In this document: one piece after another, positions 22,463 to 33,065 of the stretch
Numbering within the stretch: the first letter of the stretch is position 1
Layout of the letters: every line of letters starts with the position of its first letter
Source: Beijerinckiaceae bacterium RH AL1
GTDB taxonomy: Bacteria > Pseudomonadota > Alphaproteobacteria > Rhizobiales > Beijerinckiaceae
Assembly: GCA_901457705.2 (NCBI GenBank)
Contig: LR590083.2
Location: 1,488,597 to 1,552,596, forward strand
Reading direction: 5' to 3'
DNA: 64,000 bases
Notes under the pieces: model-generated
What the model was told of the DNA's origin: nothing
What the model saw: only the letters and a program-made list of their open reading frames with translations
The model's database searches: none
Program-made: the position numbers and the translations under genes

Positions 22463-23305
22463 ATGGCAGCGTCCATCGGCGATCTTCGCCACAGCAAAGA
22501 GCAGCTCTACGGCACGCTCATTCTCATTTTCGGCATCGCGATCTGGCTTCTGCTCGCGCTCGTCCTCGTCGCCGGCGCGCTGGCGCAGAATTCCTTCGCG
22601 CAGCTCATCATCCTCGTGGTGGAGATCGCCATCTTCGCGCTGATCATCTTCATCATGGGGCTGTTCCACCGCGCCTATCTGTTCGGCCACGCGGTGCTCA
22701 TCACCGAGCGCCAGTTCCCGCAGCTCCATGCCAGCCTGCAGCGCGGCGCCGAGAAGCTCGGGCTCGCGAGCGTCCCGCAAAGCTTCCTCTACAACTCGAA
22801 CGGCCTCGTGAATGCGTTCGCGGCGCGCATGGGCGCACGCAGCATGGTCCTGATCACCTCGGCGATCGTCGACGTCGACACGCAGGCGCAGGTCGACTTC
22901 ATCATCGGCCACGAGCTCGGCCAACACGCCGCCGGCCATCTCTCGCCATGGAAGAATTTTTTGAAGCTGCCGGGCACCTTCGTGCCGCTCCTCAGCACCG
23001 CCTATCACCGCGCGCGGGAGCTGACGGCCGACCGCATCGGCGCCTATTGCGTCGACGATCTCGCAGCGGCGCGCGGCGGCCTCGCCATGCTCGCCTGCGG
23101 CAGCGCCAAGCTCAACGCCGGGCTCGACCTCGATGCCTTCGCCGCGCAGGAGAAGATGGTGCCGCCGGTCACCGGCTTCCTGCTCCACATCTTCTCGACC
23201 TATCCGCGCCTGACGCGGCGCATCGCCGAGGTCGAGGCGTACTTCCGCCGCCGCGGGATGGGCGAGCCCGGCGTCGCGCCGTCGCGGGCCTTCGCGCACG
23301 CCTAA
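22463..23305 (+). CDS. M48-like membrane peptidase homologue with HELGQ in place of HEXXH
   Basis: 280 residues. Two hydrophobic helices at about 20-45 and 48-72 anchor an M48-type domain. Where zinc peptidases have HEXXH, the sequence reads H150-E-L-G-Q154-H-A-A-G-H159, so the second zinc histidine is replaced by glutamine, with a histidine one position later. The downstream ligand motif ELTADRIG (Glu186) is kept. Either the shifted histidine serves, or the protein is a non-catalytic homologue. AAGGGG precedes the ATG by about 8 bases. Its stop codon overlaps the rnd stop codon on the other strand. Confidence 0.85.
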   Translation: MAASIGDLRHSKEQLYGTLILIFGIAIWLLLALVLVAGALAQNSFAQLIILVVEIAIFALIIFIMGLFHRAYLFGHAVLITERQFPQLHASLQRGAEKLGLASVPQSFLYNSNGLVNAFAARMGARSMVLITSAIVDVDTQAQVDFIIGHELGQHAAGHLSPWKNFLKLPGTFVPLLSTAYHRARELTADRIGAYCVDDLAAARGGLAMLACGSAKLNAGLDLDAFAAQEKMVPPVTGFLLHIFSTYPRLTRRIAEVEAYFRRRGMGEPGVAPSRAFAHA

Positions 23306-24477
23306 GGGAGCTGCTCCGCCTCCGCGGCGTCCTGCCACTCGAGCGTGACGACCTTGCCGCGCTCGAGCGTCAGCGCCAGGCGCCCGTGCTTCAGCTCCAG
23401 CGCCTTGAGGCCGAAGAGGTCGCGGCGCCAGCCGGTCAGCGCGCTGACGTCGGCCTTGTCGTCCAGCGCGATCGCCTCGAGGTCGTCCGTCGTCGCGATC
23501 ATCTTGGCGGCGACGCCGTGGCTCTCCGACACCTGGCGCAGCAGCACCTTCAGGAGCTCGACCGTCGCGCCGCCGCCCTGCTGGCGCCGGTCGCGGTCGA
23601 TCTTCGGCAGCGTCTTCGGATCGCGCGCTAGGCCGCGCTGGATCGCCACGACGATGTCGGTGCCGGCCTTGGAGCGCTCCATGCCCTTCGGGAAGGCGCG
23701 CAGCTCGCCGAGCGCGTCCACGGTCTTCGGGGCGGCGAGCGCCACCTCGATCATGATGTCGTCCTTCAGGATGCGCGAGCGCGGCACGTCGCGCGCCTGC
23801 GCCTCGGCCTCGCGCCAAGCGGCCACCTCCATCAGCACCGCGAGGTCGCGCGGCTTGCGGGCGCGGTTGCGGAAGCGCTCCCAGGCGCGCTCGGGGTGCT
23901 GCTCGTAGGTCGCGGTCGCGGTCAGCGTGCCCATCTCGTCGGACAGCCAGCCGACGCGCGACGAGGCCTCGAGCTTGGCGAGCAGGAACTTGTAGATGTC
24001 GCGCAGATGCGTGACGTCGGCGATCGCGTAGTCGATCTGCGCCTGCGACAGCGGCCGGCGCGACCAGTCGGTGAAGCGCGACGACTTGTCGAGATGCGCC
24101 TTGGTCACCGTCTGCACGAGGTCGGCGTAGGAGATTTGGTCGCCGAAGCCGCACACCATCGCTGCGACCTGAGTGTCGAACAGCGGCATCGGCACGAGCT
24201 TGGCGAGGTTCCAGAAGATTTCGACGTCCTGGCGCGCGGCGTGGAAGACCTTCACCACCTTGGGGTTGGCCATCAGCGCGAAGAGCGGCGCGAGGTCGAT
24301 GCCGTCGGCCAGCGCGTCGACCGCCACCGCCTCGTCCTCCGAGGCGAGCTGGACGACGCACAGCTTTGGCCAGAAGGTCGTCTCGCGGAGGAACTCCGTG
24401 TCGACCGTGATGTAGGGGTGGGCAGCGAGGCGGTGGCAGAGCTCCGTCAGGTCTTGCGTCGTGGTGATCAGGTTCAT
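23302..24477 (-). CDS. rnd: Ribonuclease D
   Basis: 3'-5' exoribonuclease acting in tRNA and small RNA 3' processing. 391 residues: DEDDy exonuclease domain with Exo [11 protein letters not shown] (Asp26, Glu28), Exo [13 protein letters not shown], Exo [12 protein letters not shown], followed by two HRDC-type helical domains ([17 protein letters not shown] is characteristic). The start Met is at the N-terminus of the conserved domain. The gene converges with the M48-like gene; the stop codons overlap. Confidence 0.95.
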   Translation of the reverse strand: MNLITTTQDLTELCHRLAAHPYITVDTEFLRETTFWPKLCVVQLASEDEAVAVDALADGIDLAPLFALMANPKVVKVFHAARQDVEIFWNLAKLVPMPLFDTQVAAMVCGFGDQISYADLVQTVTKAHLDKSSRFTDWSRRPLSQAQIDYAIADVTHLRDIYKFLLAKLEASSRVGWLSDEMGTLTATATYEQHPERAWERFRNRARKPRDLAVLMEVAAWREAEAQARDVPRSRILKDDIMIEVALAAPKTVDALGELRAFPKGMERSKAGTDIVVAIQRGLARDPKTLPKIDRDRRQQGGGATVELLKVLLRQVSESHGVAAKMIATTDDLEAIALDDKADVSALTGWRRDLFGLKALELKHGRLALTLERGKVVTLEWQDAAEAEQLP

Positions 24478-24574
24478 TCAGGCTTTCTGGTCGGCGGTCC
24501 CGCGCTCGTGATGCGTTTCCTGCGAACCTATCGCCATCCGCCTGTCAAAACAATTTTGCCTGTGGACGCGTAGG

Positions 24575-24781
24575 TTAAAGCCCGTCGATCACCGTGCCGA
24601 GCGCCAGCGCCACATAGGCCGCAACCTCGAACCAGAAGGCGTTCGGCGAGACGACGTCGATGTGCGTGTGCGTGCCGAGGATGCCGAGCACGGCCAGCAC
24701 CAGCGCGATGATCCAGGTGTAGTGATGCGGCTGCTTGGTGCGGAACGGCCAGCCGCGGGTGGTTCTGCGTGCGCGTGCCAT
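24575..24781 (-). CDS. Small two-helix membrane protein
   Basis: 68 residues: a basic N-terminus (MARARRTTRGWPFRTKQPHH), then two transmembrane helices (WIIALVLAVLGILG and WFEVAAYVALALGTVI). GGGGGA lies about 8 bases before the ATG at 24781; the frame extends to 24940 but without support. No family is recognised; small proteins of this shape are common and conserved in Rhizobiales. Divergent from lolC. Confidence 0.6.
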   Translation of the reverse strand: MARARRTTRGWPFRTKQPHHYTWIIALVLAVLGILGTHTHIDVVSPNAFWFEVAAYVALALGTVIDGL

Positions 24782-24896
24782 CGTGAGGTCCCCCCGGATC
24801 GGCTCCCCTCCGGCGAGCCGTCGGCAGGGTAGCGTCCGGGCCTCATTGCCACCACAGCCTTGAGGGATTAGAGCCCGCGACGCACACGGGGCCGCG

Positions 24897-26208
24897 ATGA
24901 CATCCCTCACCTCAGCGACATCCGCACCGGCCGCCGGCACGGCGCCGCGCGCCGCGGCGGGAACGCGGCCGTTCGCGGGGTTCGAGTGGATGATCGCCGG
25001 CCGCTACCTGCGCGCACGGCGCAAGTCCGGCTTCGTCTCGGTCATTGCGCTGATCTCCTTCCTCGGCATCGCGCTCGGCGTCGCGACGCTGATCGTCGTG
25101 CTCTCGGTGATGAACGGCTTCCACAAGGAGCTGCTCGACAAGATCGTCGGGGTGAACGGCCACATCTTCCTGCAGGCGGCCGACAGCCCGCTCACCGATT
25201 ACGACAAGGTCACGGCCGAGACGCGGCGGGTGCCGGGCGTCGCGCTGGCGATTCCGATGGTCGAGGGCGCGGCAGGCGTGTCCTCGCAGTTCAACCAGTC
25301 GGGGCCCTCGTGCGCGGCATCAGGGGCGCCGACCTGCGCGAGCTGCCGGGCATCAAGGGCCACGTGAAGAGCGGCACGCTCGACGGCTTCGACCAGTCCG
25401 GCGGCGTGGCGATCGGGCAGGGCCTCGCCGAGACGCTGAGCCTGCGGGTCGGCGACACGATCTCGATCCTCACCGCCAACGGCCCGCTGACGCCGTTCGG
25501 CCGGACGCCGCGGATCAAGAGCTACCCGATCAAGGCGATCTTCCAGATCGGTATGGCGCAGTTCGACAACCTGTTCGTCTACATGCCGCTGCCCGAGGCG
25601 CAGCTCTTCTTCAACCGCGGCGACGAGGCGACCGTCATCGAGGTCTTCCTGCACAACCCCGACAACATCGACGAGGTGCGCCAGGCGATCGACCTCGCCT
25701 CCTCGCGGCCGATGATCATGACCGACTGGCGCGAGCGCAACAAAACCTTCTTCGACGCGCTCACCGTCGAGCGCAACGTGATGTTCCTGATCGTCACGCT
25801 CATCGTGCTCGTCGCGGCGCTGAACATCATCTCGGGCATGGTGATGCTGGTGAAGGACAAGGGATCCGACATCGCCATCCTGCGCACCATGGGCGCGACG
25901 CGCGGCGCGATCCTGCGCATCTTCCTCATCACCGGCGCGTCGATCGGCTTCGCCGGCACGCTCGCCGGCTTCGTCGTCGGGCTCTTGTTCGCCGAGAACG
26001 TCGAGACGATCCGGACGTGGCTGAACTCGATGCTGCACACCAACCTGTTCCCGTCCGAGCTGTACTTCCTCTCCAAGCTCCCCTCGGTGGTCGATCCGAG
26101 CGACGTCGTCACCGTGGTCGGGATGACGCTCGTCCTGTCGCTGCTCGCGACGCTCTACCCGGCGTGGCGGGCGGCGCGGCTCGATCCCGTCGAGGCGCTG
26201 CGCTACGG

Positions 26209-26212
<4 letters not shown>
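24897..26212 (+). CDS. lolC: Lipoprotein-releasing ABC permease LolC/E, frameshifted
   Basis: Inner-membrane permease that, with LolD, extracts lipoproteins for transfer to LolA. The N-terminal part ([27 protein letters not shown], first helix, near residues 25-55) is read in one frame up to about 25300; the rest (from [17 protein letters not shown] through three C-terminal helices and the final [10 protein letters not shown]) continues in the next frame. Restoring one G in the GGGG run at 25301-25304 joins them into a normal protein of about 438 residues. I regard this as a probable sequence error rather than a true pseudogene, because both parts are well conserved and the gene overlaps lolD by ATGA. 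Confidence 0.88.
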
Positions 26213-26892
<680 letters not shown>

Positions 26893-26895
26893 CGC

Positions 26896-28227
26896 TCAGC
26901 CGAGTCGCGCCAGCGCTCTCTCGCGTCCCATCAGCGGCAGCAGCGCCGCCAGCTCGGGCCCCGTTTCGCGACCTGTGAGCGCCAAGCGCAGCGGGTGGAA
27001 CAGCGCGCGGCCCTTGCGTCCTGCCGCCGCCTTCAGCGCGCCCGTCCAGGCCGACCATGTGGCGGCGTCCCAGGGCTCGGCCGGCAGCAGCGCCGCCGCC
27101 TCGGCCAGGAACGCCGGATCCTCGCGCACCGGCTCGATCTCGCCGGCGACCACCGCGTGCCACACCGCGACCTCGTCGAAGCGCGTGATGTTGCCGCGCA
27201 CGGCGAGCCAGAACGCCTCGTCCGGCGCGATCCCCGCCGCTTGCAGCCGCGGCGCGGCGGCGGCGAAGGGCAGGGCGTGCAGCGTCCGCGCGGAGAGGCT
27301 CTCCAGCTCCGCGACGTCGAAGCGGGCGGGGTTGCGCGAGACATGCGCGAGGTCGAACAGCGCGCCCAAGGCGTCGAGGCTCTCGACCGGCTGCACGGCA
27401 TCCGACGTGCCGACCAGCACGGCCAGCGCCGCCACCGCCAGCGGCTCGATGCCGGCCTCGCGAAGGCCGCCGAGCGACAGCGCGCCGGAGCGCTTCGACA
27501 GCCCCTCGCCGCTCGCCGTCGTGAGGAGGTTGTGGTGGCCGAAGCGCGGCACCGTGCCGCCGAGCGCTTGCCCGAGCTGGATCTGCACCGCCGTGTTGGT
27601 GACGTGGTCCTCGCCGCGGATCACGTCGCTGATCTCGAGGTCGATGTCGTCGACCACCGAGGGCAGGGTGTAGAGGTAGCTGCCGTCCTCGCGCACGAGC
27701 ACAGGGTCAGAGAGCGAGGCGCAGTCGATGCGGCTCTCGCCGCGGATCAGGTCGTCCCAGGTCACCTCGACGCGGTCGAGCAGGAAGCGCCAGTGCGGGC
27801 GGCGGCCCTCGGCCTCCAGCCTGGCGCGGTCCTCGGCCGACAGCTCGAGCGCCGCGCGGTCGTAGACCGGCGGCAGGCCGCGTGCCTGCTGCCGCTTGCG
27901 CTTGCGGTCGAGCTCGTCGGCCGTCTCGTAGCAGGGGTAGAGGCGGCCCATGGCGCGCAGGCGGTCGGCTGCGGCGGCGTAGAGCGCGACGCGGGCCGAC
28001 TGGTGCACGACGAGGTCCGGCGTGACGCCGAGCCAGGCGAGGTCGGCCTCGATCGCCTCGGCATATTCGGCGCGCGAGCGGGCAACGTCGGTGTCGTCGA
28101 AGCGCAGGATGAAGCGGCCGCCGGCTTTCCGCGCGAGCAGCGCGTTGAAGAGCGCCGTGCGCGCGTTGCCGATGTGGATCATCCCCGTCGGCGACGGCGC
28201 GAAGCGGACCGTGGGGGCCTCCGTCAT
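26896..28227 (-). CDS. gltX: Glutamate-tRNA ligase (short, GluRS2-like)
   Basis: 443 residues, class I aminoacyl-tRNA synthetase charging tRNA with glutamate. HIGH signature [15 protein letters not shown] near residue 10 and the KMSKS equivalent GEGLSKRSG near 245. The region 175-200 ([21 protein letters not shown]) is diagnostic for GluRS. At this length, with a compact C-terminal anticodon domain, it resembles the second GluRS found in many alphaproteobacteria; whether a longer gltX exists elsewhere cannot be seen. A palindromic repeat element lies immediately upstream of its start codon. Converges with lolD. Confidence 0.92.
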   Translation of the reverse strand: MTEAPTVRFAPSPTGMIHIGNARTALFNALLARKAGGRFILRFDDTDVARSRAEYAEAIEADLAWLGVTPDLVVHQSARVALYAAAADRLRAMGRLYPCYETADELDRKRKRQQARGLPPVYDRAALELSAEDRARLEAEGRRPHWRFLLDRVEVTWDDLIRGESRIDCASLSDPVLVREDGSYLYTLPSVVDDIDLEISDVIRGEDHVTNTAVQIQLGQALGGTVPRFGHHNLLTTASGEGLSKRSGALSLGGLREAGIEPLAVAALAVLVGTSDAVQPVESLDALGALFDLAHVSRNPARFDVAELESLSARTLHALPFAAAAPRLQAAGIAPDEAFWLAVRGNITRFDEVAVWHAVVAGEIEPVREDPAFLAEAAALLPAEPWDAATWSAWTGALKAAAGRKGRALFHPLRLALTGRETGPELAALLPLMGRERALARLG

Positions 28228-28229
28228 CT

Positions 28230-28380
28230 CCTTCTCCCGCTTGCGGGAGAAGGTGGCCCGACGAAGTCGGGTCGGATAAGGGGCGATCCCGCTCGGCTCG
28301 GTAACGAAGGAGAGGCGGCGCCTCCCCTCATCCGACCCCGCTTCGCGGGGCCACCTTCTCCCGCCAGCGGGAGAAGGGAG
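28230..28380. repeat. Intergenic palindromic repeat element, copy 1
   Basis: Two inverted units of about 50 bases around a 45-base centre. The left outer hairpin has arms CTTCTCCCGC (28231-28240) and GCGGGAGAAG (28243-28252), then CCCGAC/GTCGGG (28257-28271). The right side has CCCCGC/GCGGGG and a matching outer hairpin ending at 28376. A second copy is at 55377-55525. It contains no gene and sits between the DAHP synthase stop and the gltX start. Confidence 0.85.
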
Positions 28381-28389
28381 AAGCCCAGG

Positions 28390-29778
28390 CTATTCCGCGG
28401 CATGCACCACGGGGATGCCGCGGGCGATGCGCTCCTCGCGCAAGAGCTCGGCCACCAGGAAGGCCACCTCGATCGCTTGCTCGGCGTTGAGCCGCGGGTC
28501 GCAGTAGGTGTGGTAGCGGTCGTGCAGGTCGAGGTCGGAGAGCGCGCGGGCGCCGCCGGTGCACTCCGTCACGTCGCGGCCGGTCATCTCGAGGTGGATG
28601 CCGCCGGCGTACGTGCCCTCGGCGCGCGAGACCTGGAAGAAGGTCTGGATCTCGCTCATGATCCGCTCGAACGGCCGCGTCTTGTAGCCCGACGTCGCCT
28701 TGATCGTGTTGCCGTGCATCGGGTCGCATGACCACACGACGCGGCGGCCCTCGCGCGTCACCGCGCGGAGCAGCGGCGCCAGCGCGTCGCCCACCTTCTC
28801 GGCGCCGAAGCGGCAGATCAGCGTCAGCCGGCCCGGCTCGTTGTCGGGGTTCAGGATGTCGATCGCCTTGATCAGCTCGTCCGGCTTCAGCGACGGGCCG
28901 CACTTCAAGCCGAGCGGATTCCGGATTCCGCGCGCGTATTCCATGTGCGCGTGGTCGAGCTGGCGCGTGCGGTCGCCGACCCACAGCATGTGGCCGGAGG
29001 TCGCGTAATAGTCGCCCGTCGTCGAGTCGACGCGGGTCAGCGCCTCCTCGTAGCCGAGCAGCAGCGCCTCGTGCGAGGTGTAGAACTCGGTCTGCCGCAG
29101 CTCGGGGTGGCTCTCCGCGTCGAGCCCGATCGCCCGCATGAAGCCGATGGTCTGCGAGATGCGGTCGGCCAGCTCCTGGTAGCGCGCGGACTGCGGGCTG
29201 TCCTTCACGAAGCCGAGCATCCAGCGATGCGCGTTCTCGAGGTTGGCGTAGCCGCCCGTCGCGAAGGCGCGCAGGAGGTTCAGCGTCGCCGCCGACTGGC
29301 GGTAGGCGTCGAGCTGACGCTGCGGATCGGGGATGCGCGCCTGCGGCGTAAAGGCGATGTCGTTGACGATGTCGCCGCGGTAGCTCGGCAGCTCCTCGTC
29401 GCCGATACGCTCCATCGGCGCCGAGCGCGGCTTGGCGAACTGGCCGGCGACGCGGCCGACCTTCACCACCGGCAGCGCCGCCGCGAAGGTCGCGACGACC
29501 GACATCTGCAGGAAGACGCGGAAGAAATCGCGAATGTTGTCGGCGGCGTGCTCGGCGAAGCTCTCGGCGCAGTCGCCGCCCTGCAGCAGGAACGCCTCGC
29601 CGGCCTCGACCTTGGCCAACGCCTTGGTGAGCTTGCGCGCCTCGCCGGCGAAGACCAGCGGCGGAAAGGTCGCGAGCTGGCGCTCGACGTCGGCGAGGGC
29701 GGCGGCATCTGGGAATTCGGGCGCCTGCTGGATGGGCTTCCCCCTCCAGCTCTGCGGCGCCCAGCGGTCGGCGGGCAT
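28390..29778 (-). CDS. Class II 3-deoxy-7-phosphoheptulonate (DAHP) synthase
   Basis: First enzyme of the shikimate pathway: condenses phosphoenolpyruvate and erythrose 4-phosphate. At 462 residues it has the plant-like type II layout: [15 protein letters not shown] at the N-terminus, [12 protein letters not shown] near residue 70 (metal-binding Cys), [46 protein letters not shown] and [15 protein letters not shown] near the end. The start at 29778 (MPADRW) is the first conserved Met; the weak GGAG upstream is rather far away. The frame goes on to 29979 but without homology. Confidence 0.95.
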   Translation of the reverse strand: MPADRWAPQSWRGKPIQQAPEFPDAAALADVERQLATFPPLVFAGEARKLTKALAKVEAGEAFLLQGGDCAESFAEHAADNIRDFFRVFLQMSVVATFAAALPVVKVGRVAGQFAKPRSAPMERIGDEELPSYRGDIVNDIAFTPQARIPDPQRQLDAYRQSAATLNLLRAFATGGYANLENAHRWMLGFVKDSPQSARYQELADRISQTIGFMRAIGLDAESHPELRQTEFYTSHEALLLGYEEALTRVDSTTGDYYATSGHMLWVGDRTRQLDHAHMEYARGIRNPLGLKCGPSLKPDELIKAIDILNPDNEPGRLTLICRFGAEKVGDALAPLLRAVTREGRRVVWSCDPMHGNTIKATSGYKTRPFERIMSEIQTFFQVSRAEGTYAGGIHLEMTGRDVTECTGGARALSDLDLHDRYHTYCDPRLNAEQAIEVAFLVAELLREERIARGIPVVHAAE

Positions 29779-29880
29779 ATCTTGCGCGAAGCTCCGTGAA
29801 AGGGCGTCTCTATAGCAGCGCCGGCGGACAATGCGAGCCCCGCTTCGGCGGGGGCTAGGCACCGGGTGACGCGGGCGGCT

Positions 29881-29898
29881 ATCGGTAATATAACCGAT
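29881..29898. promoter_or_regulatory. Inverted repeat ahead of the DAHP synthase gene
   Basis: ATCGGT at 29881-29886 and ACCGAT at 29893-29898 around AATATA, about 100 bases before the synthase start codon. AT-rich core within GC-rich surroundings; compatible with an operator or with a promoter -10 region. No binding protein can be named. Confidence 0.3.
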
Positions 29899-29948
29899 CG
29901 TGCCTGACGTGTCCATCGGCGCCGCGCCCTCGGCGCTATGCGTAAAAT

Positions 29949-30090
29949 GTCGGCGGTCGCCGACGCCGGGCTTTGCCAATGTCGGGGCTCGCCGTCTCCG
30001 AAAGGAGCCAAAGTCGGCGAGCGCCGGCTTCGGAAGGGACCTTTGTCGGCGCTCGCCGAATGGCCTGCGAGGAGGTCGGCGAGCGCCGAC
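29949..30090. repeat. Five-copy array of a 16-bp palindrome, period about 32 bp
   Basis: Copies of GTCGGCG-NN-CGCCGAC or close variants start at 29949, 29981, 30013, 30045 and 30075, that is, steps of 32, 32, 32 and 30 bases. Copies 1 and 5 are perfect dyads; the others differ at one to three positions. Between copies are 14-16 bases of unlike sequence, some with TCCGAAAGGA-like sub-motifs. The rest of the 636-base non-coding stretch 29779-30414 contains no gene that I can support. Confidence 0.8.
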
Positions 30091-30414
30091 ACCGGGCGGG
30101 CGCAGGTGTTCAATCGACCAATTGAGGCGGAGGCTGCCGCTTTCTGTTGCGGCCTGGCCTGCCTAAGCTTCAGCTTCACTTACGGCAAAAGCGGATCGAC
30201 GGCGGCACGTCGAGATAGTTTACCCGCGCACCATTGCTTGGAGCGGGTACGTCGGCGCTCTGAGGCGTCGGCCGGCCGAGCAAAAAAAACGAAAATGCCC
30301 ATTGCTGTGCGCCGGAGCATGGCCATAGTCGCTTCCAAACGCATGGCGCAGGTGCGGAGGACCGTCTTTAGGATGGCGGCGACAGCACCCAGCCGTAGCC
30401 CGTGGAGGACCGAC

Positions 30415-31931
30415 ATGAACGTTCGCAGCGCCGCCCCGTCCATCATCGAGATCGGCAACTACATCGGCGGCGCCAGGGCGAAGGCCGCGGGCGGCCGCAG
30501 CCAGGACGTCTTCAATCCGCCACCGGCGCCGTCACCGGCCGCGTCGACCTCTCCGACGCCGGCGCCGTCGATGCCGCCGTCGCGGCGGCGAAAGCCGCCT
30601 TTCCGGCGTGGTCGCGCCTGCCGCCGATCCGCCGCGCCCGGCTGATGAACCGCTTCCTCGCGCTGGTGAACGAGCACAAGGAAGAGCTGGCGAAAATCAT
30701 CACCAGCGAGCACGGCAAGGTCTTCTCCGACGCCGTCGGCGAGGTCGAGCGCGGCATCGACATCATCGAGTTCGCCTGCGGCATCCCGCAGCTCCTGAAG
30801 GGCGACTTCACCGACCAGGTGTCGACCGACATCGACAACTGGACGCTGCGCCAGCCGCTCGGCGTCGTCGCCGGCATCACGCCGTTCAACTTCCCCGTCA
30901 TGGTGCCGGCCTGGATGTTCCCGGTCGCTATCGCCGCCGGCAATACCTTCGTCCTGAAGCCGAGCCCGACCGACCCGTCGGCCTCGCTGGCGCTCGCCGA
31001 CCTCATGAAGGAGGCCGGCTTCCCCGACGGCGTGTTCAACGTGGTGCAGGGCGACAAGGTGGCGGTCGACGCGCTGCTCGCGCACCCTGACGTCGCCGCA
31101 ATCTCCTTCGTCGGCTCGACGCCGATCGCCAACTACATCTACGAGACGGGTGCGAAGCACGGCAAGCGCGTGCAGGCGCTTGGTGGGGCGAAAAACCATC
31201 TCATCGTGATGCCCGACGCCGACATCGAGAAGGCCGTCGACGGCCTGATCGGCGCCGGCTACGGCTCGGCGGGCGAGCGCTGCATGGCGATCTCGGTCGC
31301 GCTGCTCGTCGGCGACATCGCCGACGACGTCGTGGCGCGGCTGCGCGAGAAGGCGCTGACGCTCAAGATCAAGGACGGCATGGCGAAGGATGCCGAGATG
31401 GGGCCGATCGTCACCGCCGCGGCGCGCTCGCGCATCGAGGGCTACATCGAGGCCGGCCAGGCGGAAGGCGCCGAGCTGGTGCTCGACGGGCGCGGCTTCG
31501 CGGTCGAGGGCTCCGACGGCTTCTTCCTCGGCGCCACCCTGTTCGACCACGTGAAGCCCGAGATGAAGATCTACCGCGAGGAGATCTTTGGGCCGGTGCT
31601 CGCCTGCGTCCGCGTCGCCACCTTCGAGGAGGCGCTGGCGCTCATCAACGCGCACGAGTTCGGCAACGGCGTCAGCCTCTACACCCGCGACGGCCACACC
31701 GCGCGCGAGTTCGGCCGCCGCGTCGAGGTCGGCATGGTCGGCATCAACGTTCCGATCCCGGTGCCGATGGCCTGGCACGGCTTCGGCGGCTGGAAGAAGA
31801 GCCTGTTCGGCGACATGCACGCCTACGGCGAGGAGGGCGTGCGCTTCTACACCAAGCAGAAGTCGATCATGCAGCGCTGGCCCGACTCGACGCCGCTCGG
31901 CCCCGAGTTCTCGATGCCCGTCTCGCGCTGA
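30415..31931 (+). CDS. mmsA: Methylmalonate-semialdehyde dehydrogenase, frameshifted near the N-terminus
   Basis: CoA-acylating aldehyde dehydrogenase of valine/inositol catabolism; yields propionyl-CoA, which links it to the pccAB carboxylase in this window. The start is ATG 30415 ([19 protein letters not shown]), with GGAGGA about 5 bases ahead. After about 35 residues (DVFNP) the frame changes; the rest begins [11 protein letters not shown] in the next frame. One missing G between CCG and GCC at 30517-30521 explains it. The remainder is intact: [16 protein letters not shown], the family motif [11 protein letters not shown] with catalytic Cys, and GWKKSLFGD near the end. Confidence 0.88.
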
Positions 31932-31942
31932 CGTCTCTGGCC

Positions 31943-31968
31943 GAGCGCGGGCGGCGGCGACCGCGCTC
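31943..31968. terminator. Hairpin between convergent mmsA and GlxA-type regulator genes
   Basis: GAGCGCGG at 31943-31950 pairs with CCGCGCTC at 31961-31968, loop 10 bases, no T-run. It lies between the two stop codons and could end transcription from either side. Confidence 0.4.
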
Positions 31969-32931
31969 TCAGCCGGAACGGTGGGCGCCAAAACTCTCGC
32001 GGTAGCGACGGGGGCTAAGGCCGAGGCGACGCTGGAAAACGACGCGCATCTGCTCGTAGCTGCCGAAGCCGCAGTCGAAGGCGACGGTTTTTAGCGCCAG
32101 CTCCGTCGCCTCGAGGAGGTTGCGCGCGTGGTCGACGCGCACGCCTTCGACGAAGTCGTGCGGCGTGATGCCGAGGGTCTCGACGAAGAGCCGCGCCACG
32201 CCGCGCTTGCTGACGCCCGCGATCTCGGCGAGGCGCTCCACGGGCAGCGCCTCGCCGCGGTTCGCCATGACGTAGGCCTGGACCTTGCCGAGCGTCGTTT
32301 CCGGCGCGCTCTGCGGCAGCAGCAGGGGGCTGAACTGCGACTGGCCGCCCTGGCGCTGCACGACGACGTTCAACCGTTTGGCGCACGACAATGCCACGGA
32401 CGCCCCGAGGTCTTCGCCGACGAGCGCCAGCGCGAGGTCGATGCCCGCGGTGACGCCGGCCGACGTCACGAGCGCGCCGTCGCGGTGGAAGATGCGGTCG
32501 GGCTCGATCCGGGCCGCGGGGAACAGGGCGGCGAGACGCGCGGCGTCCTGCCAGTGGGTGGTGGCGGTGCGCCCGTCGAGCAGCCCGGCATGGCCCAGCG
32601 CGAAGGCGCCCGTGCAGATGGAGCCGTAGCGCTCCGCCTTCACGGCCCAGGCGCGGAGCCACGCCGACAGGGCCGCGTCCGCGGGCCGATCTGGCAGCGC
32701 CGGGCCGCCGGCCACAAGGACGGTGTGGAACGGGCGTGCGGCCTCCGCGAAGCTCAGATGCGCCGCCAGCGTCATGCCGTTCGAGGCGGCGAGCGGCGCC
32801 GTCGACGGGGCGACCAGCACGCCCCTGTAGGAGCCGGGCACGTAGCCGTTGGCCTCGGCCAGCACGTCGAGCGGGCCGGCCACGTCGAGCGCCTGAACGC
32901 CGTCATGGATGACGAACGCGATCTCCCTCAT
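31969..32931 (-). CDS. GlxA-family transcriptional regulator (DJ-1/PfpI + AraC HTH)
   Basis: 320 residues. Residues 1-190 form a DJ-1/PfpI-like sensor domain (IAFVIHDGVQALDVAGPLDVLAEAN; the nucleophile position is in YGSICTGAFALGHAG). Residues 215-315 form an AraC-type double helix-turn-helix (LAEIAGVSKRGVARLFVE and TVAFDCGFGSYEQMRVVFQR). Regulators of this type control catabolic genes beside them. GGGAGG lies about 5 bases before the ATG. It diverges from the HD-domain hydrolase, which is the most likely target. Confidence 0.92.
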   Translation of the reverse strand: MREIAFVIHDGVQALDVAGPLDVLAEANGYVPGSYRGVLVAPSTAPLAASNGMTLAAHLSFAEAARPFHTVLVAGGPALPDRPADAALSAWLRAWAVKAERYGSICTGAFALGHAGLLDGRTATTHWQDAARLAALFPAARIEPDRIFHRDGALVTSAGVTAGIDLALALVGEDLGASVALSCAKRLNVVVQRQGGQSQFSPLLLPQSAPETTLGKVQAYVMANRGEALPVERLAEIAGVSKRGVARLFVETLGITPHDFVEGVRVDHARNLLEATELALKTVAFDCGFGSYEQMRVVFQRRLGLSPRRYRESFGAHRSG

Positions 32932-33065
32932 TCCGCCTCCCGCCGACAGACGGCCGTTTCTCGCAGGCTTTTGGCAGGATTTCGAGTCTCGATGTCATTG
33001 CTGCCAAGCCGGCGGACGCCGATAGATCGCGCCGTCCAACGATCGTCATTCGAGAGGAGTCCGTC

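Noticed and set aside
25301-25310. Programmed frameshifting in lolC
   Set aside because: No slippery heptamer or downstream structure is evident, and the same type of one-base loss is found in two other genes.
28230-28380. Insertion sequence interpretation of the palindromic element
   Set aside because: Only about 150 bases, no transposase frame, no evident target duplication.
29949-30090. CRISPR array interpretation of the periodic palindromes
   Set aside because: Repeats are only 16 bp, spacers 14-16 bp, copies are imperfect, and there are no cas genes in the window.
30110-30125. TCAAT/ATTGA dyad upstream of mmsA as an operator
   Set aside because: Only 5-bp arms and distant from the start codon; chance occurrence cannot be excluded.
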